Shown piece after piece: positions 25,810 through 34,858 of a stretch of 64,000 nt of DNA. The stretch spans positions 1,364,001 to 1,428,000 of the forward strand of contig CBDEVT010000001.1 in assembly GCA_965243825.1 (NCBI GenBank). The letters run 5' to 3'. The notes under the pieces were generated by a model. That model had not been told where the DNA came from and searched no databases. It saw nothing but the letters and a program-made list of their open reading frames with translations. A program made the translations under genes and the position numbers. The stretch is from JAJCYX01 sp965243825. GTDB taxonomy: Bacteria; Chloroflexota; Dehalococcoidia; Lucifugimonadales; Lucifugimonadaceae. Position 1 is the stretch's first letter, and every line of letters starts with the position of its first letter.

Positions 25810-26826
25810 TTGTCTCCAACTACGTCTGAAAAATCTATCTCGTCACTGAAAACAGAGGCGCTGGAACGGCTTTCCAGCGCTACTGACCCAGGTGCTCTCG
25901 AAACATGGCGAGTGGAATTCATGGGTCGCAAAGGGCGACTAACCGGCATCCTCCGCAACCTCGGATCTTTGGAACCAGACGAGCGCCGAGCAGCCGGCGC
26001 GGCAGCGAACAGGCTCAAAGCACAGCTCGAAACCGCATTTGAAGAACAGGTTGCCGCCACGAAACGAACTGCTGGCTCGGAAACTCCAGCCGATTCGATA
26101 GATGTGACTCTGCCCGGCAGAAGGCTGAGATCAGGCCGGCTTCATCCATCAACTCAGATGATCCGCGAGATGCTTGAAGCGTTCAATGAGATGGGATTCC
26201 AGACAGTCGAAGGCAATGAAGTCGAGTTGGAGCGCTACAACTTTGACATGCTTAACATTCCGGCTGACCACCCGGCCCGAGACATGCAGGATACGATCTG
26301 GATCAACCGTGATCGTGAAACCGCGGACGGCGGCGTTCTGCTCCGAACGCAGACATCGCCGATGCAGCCGCGGACTATGGAACAGCAAGAGCCACCCGTG
26401 CGAATCGTCTCACCGGGTAAATGCTTCCGGTTTGAGGCGACCGATGCCACGCACGAATGGCAATTCCACCAGGTCGAGGGACTGGCAGTGGATGAAGGTC
26501 TGTCATTCGCTGACCTGAAAGGCACTCTCTACGAGTTCGCTCGGCGAATCTTCGGAGCAGACCGCAAAGTCCGTTTCAGGTGCGACTTCTTTCCGTTTGT
26601 CGAACCAGGTGTCGATATGTCGATCGACTGGAACGGCCGCTGGGTGGAAATTTTAGGGGCCGGGATGGTGCATCCGAGGGTGCTGCGCAACGTGGGTTAC
26701 GACTCAGAGAAATACACAGGGTTCGCCTTTGGTGTCGGACCCGAAAGGGTTGCGATGCTGAAGTACGGTATCGAAGATATTCGGCATTTCTTCAGCAATG
26801 ATCTTCGCTTCCTGAGCCAGTTCTGA
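25810..26826 (+). CDS. pheS: Phenylalanyl-tRNA synthetase alpha subunit
   Basis: A 338-residue PheS. The N-terminal coiled coil (1-100) precedes the class II core: motif 1 HPSTQMIREMLEAFNEMGF, motif 2 RTQTSPMQPRTME with the following VRIVSPGKCFRFEATDATH, and motif 3 GFAFGVGPERVAML. The FDMLNIPADHPARDMQDT segment is the Phe-tRNA synthetase signature. The start is TTG 25810; there is no ATG with support in this frame. A TATAAT (25724-25729) gives a plausible promoter. pheT follows 83 nt later. Confidence 0.96.
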   Translation: MSPTTSEKSISSLKTEALERLSSATDPGALETWRVEFMGRKGRLTGILRNLGSLEPDERRAAGAAANRLKAQLETAFEEQVAATKRTAGSETPADSIDVTLPGRRLRSGRLHPSTQMIREMLEAFNEMGFQTVEGNEVELERYNFDMLNIPADHPARDMQDTIWINRDRETADGGVLLRTQTSPMQPRTMEQQEPPVRIVSPGKCFRFEATDATHEWQFHQVEGLAVDEGLSFADLKGTLYEFARRIFGADRKVRFRCDFFPFVEPGVDMSIDWNGRWVEILGAGMVHPRVLRNVGYDSEKYTGFAFGVGPERVAMLKYGIEDIRHFFSNDLRFLSQF

Positions 26827-26909
26827 AACCAATTCAGATTAGACGTTAAGTACAGCTAAGACGCCGTCAGTACGCTGTACAACCGCCTGAAACTAATAAG
26901 AGACCAAGA

Positions 26910-29330
26910 ATGAAAGTCCCCCTGTCCTGGTTAAGAGACTACGTCGACGTCACAGTGTCGCCGGAAGAACTCGCCCACCGACTGACAATGGCCGGAACCG
27001 AAGTCGAAAAAATCGAGCCCACGGCTGAATGGGACAATGTCGTTGTCGGACATGTCAGAGCTGTGAATCCGCATCCAAACGCTGACAGGCTTCGCCTCGT
27101 GACGGTTTTCAATGGCAGCGACGAGGTTGAGGTCGTTTGCGGTGCTCCCAACGTTGCTGAAGGCCAGACGATCGCATATGCATCGATTGGTGCGGTACTA
27201 CGTGATCCGTATTCTGATGACCCTGAAGCCACGCGGCGTCTGAAGAAATCGAAAATTCGCGGTGTTGAGTCGCAGGGGATGGTCTGCTCCGAAAAGGAAC
27301 TTGGTTTGAGCGGCGAGCATGAGGGAATCCTTGAGCTTGATTCGGATGCCGCTCCGGGAACACCGCTTGGCGAAGTGCTCGGTGACATTGTGCTCGATGC
27401 CGAGTTGACCCCGAACAGACCTGACTGCCTCGGCATCGTTGGAATTGCCAGAGAAGCCGCCGTGCTGACCGGACAGGAACTGAGACTCCCGGAAATTGAC
27501 TACACAGAGAGCGGCCCGGAAACCTCTACCCTGGCGACAGTGAAGATCCAAGACCCTGACTTGTGCTCGCGCTACACCGGAACGGTGATCCGTGGCGTCA
27601 AGATTGGTCCCTCTCCGGGCTGGCTCGCTGATCGTTTGCGAGCAATCGGTGAGCGGCCCATTAGCAACATCGTCGATATCACGAACTATGTCATGTTCGA
27701 ACTTGGCCAGCCACTTCATGCGTTCGACTATGACCGCGTGAAAGACCACGAAGTGATCGTTCGCAGGGCGAAGTCGGGCGAACGGATAGTCACACTCGAC
27801 GACCAGGAACGCGAACTCGACGAAGACATGTTGCTGATTGCTGATCCAGAGAAGGGGATCGGCCTGGCCGGGGTGATGGGTGGAGCCAACTCTGAGATCG
27901 ACGATTCGACAACCAATGTCTTCCTTGAATCGGCCACATTTGACGGTTCGAACAACAGGCGCACGTCCAACAAACTCGGATTGCGCAGCCAGGCAACGCT
28001 TCGGTTCGAGAAAGGTCTCCGGTCGGGACTCGCCGAAGTTGCTCTGCGGCGAGCGACCAGATTGATTCTTGAGATTGCAGGCGGTGAAGCCTCGGTCGGC
28101 ACGATCGATGAACACCCCGGAAAAGAGATCGAGCAAAAGACTGTTGCCTTGAAGAGCGAAAAGCTGGCTCGTGTGCTCGGTACAGAGCTCCCATCTGCGA
28201 GGGTAGTGGACACGCTGAGTTCACTGGGCTTCATGACGTCTGAGACCACAGGCGGGTGGGAGGCAGCAATTCCCTACTGGCGCCCAGATGTCACGATCCC
28301 CGAAGACCTGATCGAAGAGGTCGCCCGGGTTGTCGGCTATGACGAGATACCGGTCACACCTCCGGGCGGTCATGTCCCAAGCTGGCAGCCGCGGCCGGAG
28401 ATCGGTGTTCGAAATAGGGTCGCGGACACTCTGGTGAAAGCCGGCATGCAGGAGATCATCTCCTATTCGGCTACAAGTGCATCGGATGAAGATCGTGTTC
28501 CTTCTCCTAATGGGACGCTTGAACATGTGGCCATGTTGAATCCGATCTCCACGGACTTCGCCGTACTCCGGCGCACATTGCGTGAAAGTCTTCTGAACGC
28601 GGTGGAACGCAATCTAAGGACGTGGACCGGGCCTGTGTCGCTGTTCGAAATCGGTCACGTATTCGGAAGTGCTGGTGAAGGTCTGCCGAATGAAAGAGTG
28701 ATTGTGACGGGTGCGTTTGCCGGACCTGCAAACAGCGTCTCATGGACTGAACCAGAGCGGAAGATCGATTTCTACGACGCAAAAGGTGCCGTCGAAACAG
28801 TACTTGCAGAACTTCATGCTGAAGGCGAATTTACCGCCGCCGAAGATCCTGCATTTGTTCCCGGCAGAACTGCAGAAGTCGGCGTGCCACTGGCTGGTGG
28901 CGTTCGCCTGGGTATAGTCGGCGAAGTGCGAACCGAGGTGCTGGAAGCCTTTGATATCGATACACCGGTTGTGATGTTTGAGCTTGAACTAGATTCACTG
29001 CTCTCGGTTTCGAAATCGGTCGGACCGGCGGCCATCTACTCTCCGATTGTCCGTTACCAGGACTCTGAACGCGATCTCGCACTGCTCATTGATCGTGAGG
29101 TCTCTGCTGCGCAGGTAGTTGCAATCGCCAGAAAAAATCGCTTGGTCACATCCGCCACGGTGTTCGACGTGTTCGAAGGAAAAGGGTTGCCAGAGGGTAA
29201 GAAATCACTTGCCGTCCGAGTTGTATACCAGTCACCAAACAAGACGCTGACGGCTGAAGAGATCAACAAATCTGAGTCGAGCATCTTGCGGTCTCTCGAA
29301 CACCAGGTAGGCGCGACTCTGCGAGCATAA
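26910..29330 (+). CDS. pheT: Phenylalanyl-tRNA synthetase beta subunit
   Basis: An 806-residue PheT of normal length. Opening MKVPLSWLRDYVD is diagnostic. The EMAP-like tRNA-binding domain (about 40-155), B3/4 editing domain, B5 domain, class II-like core and C-terminal FDX-ACB domain (VRYQDSERDLALLID onwards) follow in order. Together with PheS it forms the alpha2beta2 enzyme that charges tRNA-Phe and edits misactivated Tyr. The pheS-pheT pair is standard. Confidence 0.96.
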   Translation: MKVPLSWLRDYVDVTVSPEELAHRLTMAGTEVEKIEPTAEWDNVVVGHVRAVNPHPNADRLRLVTVFNGSDEVEVVCGAPNVAEGQTIAYASIGAVLRDPYSDDPEATRRLKKSKIRGVESQGMVCSEKELGLSGEHEGILELDSDAAPGTPLGEVLGDIVLDAELTPNRPDCLGIVGIAREAAVLTGQELRLPEIDYTESGPETSTLATVKIQDPDLCSRYTGTVIRGVKIGPSPGWLADRLRAIGERPISNIVDITNYVMFELGQPLHAFDYDRVKDHEVIVRRAKSGERIVTLDDQERELDEDMLLIADPEKGIGLAGVMGGANSEIDDSTTNVFLESATFDGSNNRRTSNKLGLRSQATLRFEKGLRSGLAEVALRRATRLILEIAGGEASVGTIDEHPGKEIEQKTVALKSEKLARVLGTELPSARVVDTLSSLGFMTSETTGGWEAAIPYWRPDVTIPEDLIEEVARVVGYDEIPVTPPGGHVPSWQPRPEIGVRNRVADTLVKAGMQEIISYSATSASDEDRVPSPNGTLEHVAMLNPISTDFAVLRRTLRESLLNAVERNLRTWTGPVSLFEIGHVFGSAGEGLPNERVIVTGAFAGPANSVSWTEPERKIDFYDAKGAVETVLAELHAEGEFTAAEDPAFVPGRTAEVGVPLAGGVRLGIVGEVRTEVLEAFDIDTPVVMFELELDSLLSVSKSVGPAAIYSPIVRYQDSERDLALLIDREVSAAQVVAIARKNRLVTSATVFDVFEGKGLPEGKKSLAVRVVYQSPNKTLTAEEINKSESSILRSLEHQVGATLRA

Positions 29331-29374
29331 GGTCAAAAGGTCGGCCCGGCTGTCGGTACAGTGCAACTTGTCCA

Positions 29375-30715
29375 ATGTCCCAACACCACTCACATAGCGC
29401 TTCTGAAGAACGACCTCATCGCCATCATTACGATGCCGAGATGCTGAGTGTCGAAGAGGCGAGGGAGCGGATTCTCTCGTACTTCGGTCGCCTCGAGTCA
29501 GTCGAGGTTGATCTGTTGGACGCTCTCGACATGGTGCTGGCTGAAGACCTGGTTGCCCCTTTCAACGTCCCACCTCTCGACAACTCTGCAATGGATGGTT
29601 ACGCAGTCGTTGCGTCTGACCTCGCGGATGCCTCTGAAAGCACGATTGTTGAACTACCGGTCGCATTCACCGTAGCGGCTGGACAACTTCCAGAGAGTGA
29701 CCTGAAACCGGGAAGCGTCGCCAGGATCATGACCGGAGCACCTGTGCCGGAAGGCGCTGATGCCGTCGTTCCGTTCGAAGACACAGATGAGTTGGCGCGA
29801 CGTAAGAACCATTCTGACGCGGGAAACCAGATCGGCATCAAACTTGCAGTTCAACCAGGAGACAACGTAAGAGTCGCCGGTGAAGACATTCGAGAAGGCG
29901 ACACGGTCATCGAATCGGGCACTGTGCTTCGACCAGGTGTAATCGGCGTGGCGGCCTCTTTGGGTCGGAGCAAAGTGCGGGCGTATCGACGGCCTGTTGT
30001 TGCGATCATCTCAACGGGTGATGAACTTCTAGAGCCGGGCGAATCACACCAGCCCGGCAAGATCTACAACTCTAACGCGTTCAGCGTCGCGGCAGAAGTA
30101 CAACGCTACGGTGGCATACCACTCGTCTCCGGCATCGCACGCGATACCGTGGAGTCGCTGCAGGAGCGGCTCGCAGAGGCCCTCCAGACCGCAGACATGG
30201 TCGTGACCTCTGCAGGTGTCTCCAAGGGCGACTACGACGTCGTTAAGGACGTTCTGGCGAAGAACGGCGAGATAGCACTGTGGTCTGTCCGGATGAGGCC
30301 AGCAAAACCGCTGGCATTTGGCACTCTTGATGCACCCGGCGAGCGGAAGGCGCCTCACCTTGGATTGCCCGGAAACCCGGTCAGTGCGATGGTTGCCTTC
30401 GAGCAGTTCGGCAGACCTGCGATCCACCTGATGATGGGCAAGGAAGACCTGCAGAAACCTTCAGTCAGTGCGGTGCTCGACGACCCGGTGAATAACTACG
30501 ACGGTCGCAGGGTCTACGCTCGCGTGTTGGTGTACCGAGCTGATACCGGTGAGCTGCGCGCAAAGTCCACCGGTACGCAGAGTTCCGGAGCACTCACTTC
30601 GATGGCGGTTGCGAATGGCCTCGCAATCTGTCCCGATGATGTGAGTAAAATAGAGGCTGGCGAAAAGGTTACGGTCGAGATGCTCGACTGGCCGGAGAGT
30701 GTGTTCTCCAGCTGA
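29375..30715 (+). CDS. moeA: Molybdopterin molybdotransferase MoeA
   Basis: A 446-residue MoeA that inserts molybdate into adenylylated molybdopterin. Motifs: PLDNSAMDGYAV, ARIMTGAPVPEGADAVVPFE, STGDELLEPG, SAGVSKGDYDVVKDV and GLPGNPVSAMVAFE. The first 22 residues (SQHHSHSASEERPHRHH) are His-rich and not part of the domain; translation could also start at Met23 (29441). Other molybdenum-cofactor genes are not in this window, but a molybdoenzyme must exist in the genome. Confidence 0.95.
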   Translation: MSQHHSHSASEERPHRHHYDAEMLSVEEARERILSYFGRLESVEVDLLDALDMVLAEDLVAPFNVPPLDNSAMDGYAVVASDLADASESTIVELPVAFTVAAGQLPESDLKPGSVARIMTGAPVPEGADAVVPFEDTDELARRKNHSDAGNQIGIKLAVQPGDNVRVAGEDIREGDTVIESGTVLRPGVIGVAASLGRSKVRAYRRPVVAIISTGDELLEPGESHQPGKIYNSNAFSVAAEVQRYGGIPLVSGIARDTVESLQERLAEALQTADMVVTSAGVSKGDYDVVKDVLAKNGEIALWSVRMRPAKPLAFGTLDAPGERKAPHLGLPGNPVSAMVAFEQFGRPAIHLMMGKEDLQKPSVSAVLDDPVNNYDGRRVYARVLVYRADTGELRAKSTGTQSSGALTSMAVANGLAICPDDVSKIEAGEKVTVEMLDWPESVFSS

Positions 30716-30801
30716 TTCAACGACTATTGTTTACGCCACACCGAACTACGTGAGCGATCGTTCGTTGGCGTTTGCCTGAGCGAGAGACAGAAGAAAGAAC
30801 A

Positions 30802-31248
30802 ATGACCACAGATACCATCAGTACCGCCATATCCGCTCCGCAAGTCGATCCGGAAGCGAAGTATTCGATAGATATCAAGGGGTTCGAAGCGTCTGGCAGA
30901 TCCTTCCCATATGCGGTCTACACCCGCATGTCAGATCGCGGTATGGCGCAGCTAGGTGGAACGGCTACTGAGGTCCCGAATGAGCTTGGGACACCGTCTG
31001 AAATGATGAAGATCGTGTCTTCCATCTGCTCGAAGGAGCCTGACTATCTTCTGCCAGGAACTCCGATCTCAGAGGCCGTCTTCCGTTTGCTTATCGCCAA
31101 TGGAAATCGTCCAATGACCCTGATCGACGTTCAATCCGGTCTCGCGACTGCATGGGCCAGCGTTATCTACTTGAAGAACCTCTCGGATGAGGTTGTGCAA
31201 CGTATGCTTGATACGCCGAACGAATACTTCATCCGTCGCGTCGTTTAA
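30802..31248 (+). CDS. Hypothetical protein, 148 residues
   Basis: An unrecognised, soluble, mixed alpha/beta protein (for example KYSIDIKGFEASGRSFPYAVYTRMSD and FRLLIANGNRPMTLIDVQSGLATAW). ATG 30802 follows an aagaaagaac site; an earlier in-frame ATG (30772) would add a charged tail of ten residues. No signal peptide, membrane helix or catalytic motif is evident. It lies between moeA and a GNAT gene, with 86 and 31 nt gaps. Confidence 0.7.
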   Translation: MTTDTISTAISAPQVDPEAKYSIDIKGFEASGRSFPYAVYTRMSDRGMAQLGGTATEVPNELGTPSEMMKIVSSICSKEPDYLLPGTPISEAVFRLLIANGNRPMTLIDVQSGLATAWASVIYLKNLSDEVVQRMLDTPNEYFIRRVV

Positions 31249-31279
31249 TCCTCGCCTGGGCTGGATGCGTTAGGATCGA

Positions 31280-31708
31280 ATGATGTCAGTTGAGATCGTC
31301 GAATATGACGATCGCCTTCACCGATCACAGGTGATCGAACTCTGGGAGAGTGTTTTCGACTACCCGACTGCTCACAATGAGCCCTCACTGGTGGTCGACC
31401 GCAAGTTGCTCGTGAACGATGGTCTCTTCCTCGTCGCTATCGACGAACAACAGGTGATCGGTACGGTGATGGCGGGCTATGACGGCCACCGCGGATGGAT
31501 CTACTCGCTTGCGGTTTTACCCGAAAAGCAGCGACGGCAGATCGGTTCAAAACTCTTAGGCCGCGCTGAAGAGAAACTGATCGCTCTCAATTGCGTAAAG
31601 ATCAATCTGCAGATCGCGGACGGCAATGAGTCTGTCGAACCGTTCTACGAGGCGAACGGTTACGCGACAGAGAAGCGAATCAGCATGGGTAAGCGCCTGT
31701 TCAAGTGA
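31280..31708 (+). CDS. GNAT acetyltransferase, YpeA-like
   Basis: A 142-residue GNAT protein. The sequence VMAGYDGHRGWIYSLAVLPEKQRRQIGSKLL carries the acetyl-CoA-binding motif (QRRQIG) and closely matches the YpeA group (GYDGHRG followed by a short V-x-P segment). The C-terminal PFYEANGYATEKRISMGKRL is also typical. Length equals the family's. The substrate is not known. Met1 and Met2 are adjacent and either may be the start. Confidence 0.9.
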   Translation: MMSVEIVEYDDRLHRSQVIELWESVFDYPTAHNEPSLVVDRKLLVNDGLFLVAIDEQQVIGTVMAGYDGHRGWIYSLAVLPEKQRRQIGSKLLGRAEEKLIALNCVKINLQIADGNESVEPFYEANGYATEKRISMGKRLFK

Positions 31709-31750
31709 ATTTCAGGTGCCGCTTAAAGGGTGCAGATTCAGGCTTCAGCA

Positions 31751-32047
31751 CTAAGCGGTTTTGATTAGCTTGATGTCACGGTGGGCCAGGTGGCTGCGGA
31801 CATGATCGACGTTCGCTTTCCACCAATCGGAACCGTAGAAAGCGGCCTCTTTCGCCTCAATGTCGGCCATTGCGTCGCCGTAACTCCGCACCCACACAAA
31901 CTGAGTCTCTTCGTCGTTCACCCAGACGCCATCAACGCTGATTCCATGCTCGTCCAATAGCGGAATCAACTTTTCGTTGAAAAGTTTCAGCCAGCTATCC
32001 ATCTGGCCCTTGTTGATGGTGTAGGTGCGAAGGTGGGCGACTGTCAT
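31751..32047 (-). CDS. NIPSNAP-family dimeric alpha/beta-barrel protein
   Basis: A 98-residue protein: LRTYTINKGQMDSWLKLFNEKLIPLLDEHG is the NIPSNAP-domain opening, followed by the FVWVRSYGDAMADIEAKEAAFYGSDWW segment. The fold is a ferredoxin-like beta-alpha-beta dimer. Members occur near oxygenases and dehydrogenases and their activity is mostly unknown. It is transcribed alone, convergent with the GNAT gene. Confidence 0.85.
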   Translation of the reverse strand: MTVAHLRTYTINKGQMDSWLKLFNEKLIPLLDEHGISVDGVWVNDEETQFVWVRSYGDAMADIEAKEAAFYGSDWWKANVDHVRSHLAHRDIKLIKTA

Positions 32048-32445
32048 TGATTCTGCCTCGATAAAACGATTGTTTGTCCTGGTGCTCAGCGAGCTTTTGG
32101 CCCGGAGCTACAAGTCTATAGCTCAATCAGCAAATTCGGCGCGCACCAGTTGGGCCTGGACGTTGTATCTATCACCGTGCGCACACCGAATCCAAATGAG
32201 TCATAGCGCGGATGAACCATAGGAGCGGTGATATCGGGCCGTTAGTCTCATTATCTGGCCATGCCATGCAGTATTTTCCGGCGGGCTTCCGGTGTGTTGG
32301 CCCGAGGAGCCGACAGGGAGACCATCCGCACCTTTGACTATGGCCGGATGACACGCCGTTAATACTCATGGATATACCTTGAGTAAGCGGCAAAAAATGC
32401 GGCAACAGATACCTATTGCTCGTAACATTGAAGGACCGTGATCAG
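32048..32445. other. NIPSNAP-ppdK intergenic region
   Basis: No gene is visible. A TTGACT at 32334-32339 could be part of the ppdK promoter, but a well-spaced -10 is not clear (TAATAC lies about 20 nt downstream). No riboswitch motif or strong hairpin is seen. Confidence 0.45.
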
Positions 32446-34755
32446 ATGACGTTGACAGTCAACAGGCCCATCATGCCAGAACCAGAAGAACGAAACACCG
32501 GCCAGCGTTCGAGCAGCCTGGTCCTGCGCTTCACGGACGATGTTGAAGACAGGTTTGCACTTGGGAACAAAGGCGCAAATCTTGTGAAGATGTCCAGGAT
32601 TGGCATGCCGGTTCCTCAAGGATTCACCTTGACTATCGACATGTTCCATCACTTCATGCAGACGCGGTCACTCCCTGTGCAAGAGATCAGGGAATCGATT
32701 GCATGGCTGGAGGAACAGGCCGGAAGCAAGCTTGGTGACGGACTCCAGGTATCTGTTCGCTCATCGGGTCCGGTTTCGATGCCCGGAATGATGGACACGG
32801 TGCTAAACGTTGATAGCGAAGAGCTTCTTCTATCGTCGGCACGAGAGGTTTTCTCATCCTGGGACTCGCCCAGAGCCAGGGAATACAGGCGACTGCACGA
32901 CATCAGCGAAGACCTTGGCACGGCGGTTGTGGTGCAACGAATGGTGTTCGGGAACAACGGTGAAACATCAGGCACAGGAGTGCTTTTCACCCGTAACCCG
33001 AATACAGGTGAAGACAAACTCTTCGGTGAATATCTGCCAAACGCACAGGGCGAAGAGCTGGTTTCAGGAGTTACAACGCCCCTGCCCCTCTCGACCATGA
33101 GCGAGCAACTTCCGGATACATATGCGACGCTTCATGACCGGGTGAAGCAGCTTGAACGCCATTTCGGTGACATGCAGGACGTCGAATTCACCGTCGAAGA
33201 CGGCGAACTGTTCATCCTTCAGACCAGGAGCGGAAAGAGGACAGGCGAAGCGGCCGTCAAGATAGCTGTCGATCTTGCCAAAGAGGGTGTGATCTCCAGG
33301 CGTGCTGCCGTTTTGCAGGTAACTCCGCAACAGGTTGAATCGCTGCTTTACAGCCGGCTGGACGATGTTGGTGACACCAGCCCCCTGGTTACCGGACTCC
33401 CGGCGGCACCAGGAGCCGCAATTGGACGTGCGTACTTTTCGTCGGAGGAAGCTTTCGAGCAGGCGAAGTCAGGACCTGTGATTCTGGTTCGTCCTGAGAC
33501 AGCCCCGGACGATATCCAGGGCATTGCAGCCGCATCCGGTGTGCTCACATGCCGTGGCGGCTACTCATCCCACGCATCGATCGTCGCCCGAGCGATGGGC
33601 AAGCCATGCATCACAGGCGCCGAGGATGCACAACTAGACCTGGATGCCGGTGTTCTCAAGGTCGGCGACAAAGAGGTAAAGGCCGGCGACCTGCTGACCA
33701 TCGATGGGGCGACTGGAAATGTCTACGTCGGTGAGATGCCACTCGTGGACAGCGAAGGCTCTGCTGAGCTTGATGAGCTGCTTGAGTGGGCAGACAACAG
33801 CACCAGTCTTCGTGTCTGGGCTAATGCCGACACGCCCGACATGGTTCAAGAGGCAAGAAGGTTCGGTGCCCGTGGAATTGGACTTCTACGCACAGAGCGA
33901 ATGTTCAATGAGCCGGAATCCCTGAGACTTATTCGCGAGTACATCGTTACTGAACGCCCGGCCGAACGTCGGAACGCGCTTGCGGCATTGCGCGAACGCC
34001 AGCGGGAAGACTTCATCGAGATCTTTAAGGCGCTTGAAGGAATCCCAATGATCGTGCGGCTTCTGGATATGCCGCTTCACGAGTTCTTGCCCGAAGACTA
34101 CGGCAATGACGATGCTCGAATCGTAAATCGACGTACCGAGATGGCTGAAGTCAACCCGATGATGGGCCACCGAGGTGTTCGCCTTGGTATTTCGCAGCCT
34201 GATCTTTACAAGATGCAGGTTGATGCCATCCAGGAAGCTCGTGCAGAAGTACCTGCCGATGTGAAGCTGATGATCCCTCAGGTGATTAGCCAGCGAGAAG
34301 CGATCATTGTCAAGGAACACATCGACTACGCTGGTCTTGAAGTGGGCGTCATGATCGAGACGGTTCGTGCTTGCATGCGGGCTGATCGATTGGCCGAGCA
34401 CACGGACTTCTTCTCATTTGGTACAAACGACCTCACACAGGCTGTGTTCTCGTTCAGCCGTGAAGATGCTGAGAAGAAATTCCTCAACACCTATCTGGAT
34501 AAAGGCCTGCTGCAGGACAACCCTTTCACGATTCTCGATGAGAACGGTGTCGCTCGAGTAATGGACATGGCGATTCGCTGGGGTCGTGACGTGAAGCCCG
34601 CGCTCGGCATCGGAATCTGCGGTGAGCACGGTGGTAATCCGGAATCGGTAAAAACGGCTTACAAGCTTGGCGTCTCGTACGTCAGCTGCTCGCCTTACCG
34701 CATACCGGTGTCACGTATGGCTGCAGCACACGCCGCGCTTAACGAAGGCGATTAA
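32446..34755 (+). CDS. ppdK: Pyruvate phosphate dikinase, compact form
   Basis: A dikinase of about 769 residues interconverting pyruvate, ATP and phosphate with PEP, AMP and pyrophosphate. The ATP-grasp domain has GNKGANLVKMSRIGMPVPQGF and SVRSSGPVSMPGMMDTVLN. The central swivel has the phospho-His in CRGGYSSHASIVARAMG. The PEP-binding barrel has GIGLLRTERMF and the catalytic Cys in GICGEHGGNP. Usual length is about 870-900; here VLN runs almost directly into EVFSSWDSPRAREYR, so about 90-100 residues of the N-terminal domain are missing. I chose ATG 32446, with AAGGA 10 nt upstream, over TTG 32416. It probably serves gluconeogenesis or glycolysis. Confidence 0.92.
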   Translation: MTLTVNRPIMPEPEERNTGQRSSSLVLRFTDDVEDRFALGNKGANLVKMSRIGMPVPQGFTLTIDMFHHFMQTRSLPVQEIRESIAWLEEQAGSKLGDGLQVSVRSSGPVSMPGMMDTVLNVDSEELLLSSAREVFSSWDSPRAREYRRLHDISEDLGTAVVVQRMVFGNNGETSGTGVLFTRNPNTGEDKLFGEYLPNAQGEELVSGVTTPLPLSTMSEQLPDTYATLHDRVKQLERHFGDMQDVEFTVEDGELFILQTRSGKRTGEAAVKIAVDLAKEGVISRRAAVLQVTPQQVESLLYSRLDDVGDTSPLVTGLPAAPGAAIGRAYFSSEEAFEQAKSGPVILVRPETAPDDIQGIAAASGVLTCRGGYSSHASIVARAMGKPCITGAEDAQLDLDAGVLKVGDKEVKAGDLLTIDGATGNVYVGEMPLVDSEGSAELDELLEWADNSTSLRVWANADTPDMVQEARRFGARGIGLLRTERMFNEPESLRLIREYIVTERPAERRNALAALRERQREDFIEIFKALEGIPMIVRLLDMPLHEFLPEDYGNDDARIVNRRTEMAEVNPMMGHRGVRLGISQPDLYKMQVDAIQEARAEVPADVKLMIPQVISQREAIIVKEHIDYAGLEVGVMIETVRACMRADRLAEHTDFFSFGTNDLTQAVFSFSREDAEKKFLNTYLDKGLLQDNPFTILDENGVARVMDMAIRWGRDVKPALGIGICGEHGGNPESVKTAYKLGVSYVSCSPYRIPVSRMAAAHAALNEGD

Positions 34756-34858
34756 CGGCTCCTGGCTTCGTGCAAATATGGACGAGGCTGCAAGGTGACG
34801 TTGGTGTGTCAGTTTCGGACTGATCAGCAATTGCTCATGCTGAATGCCTCACTGCAGC

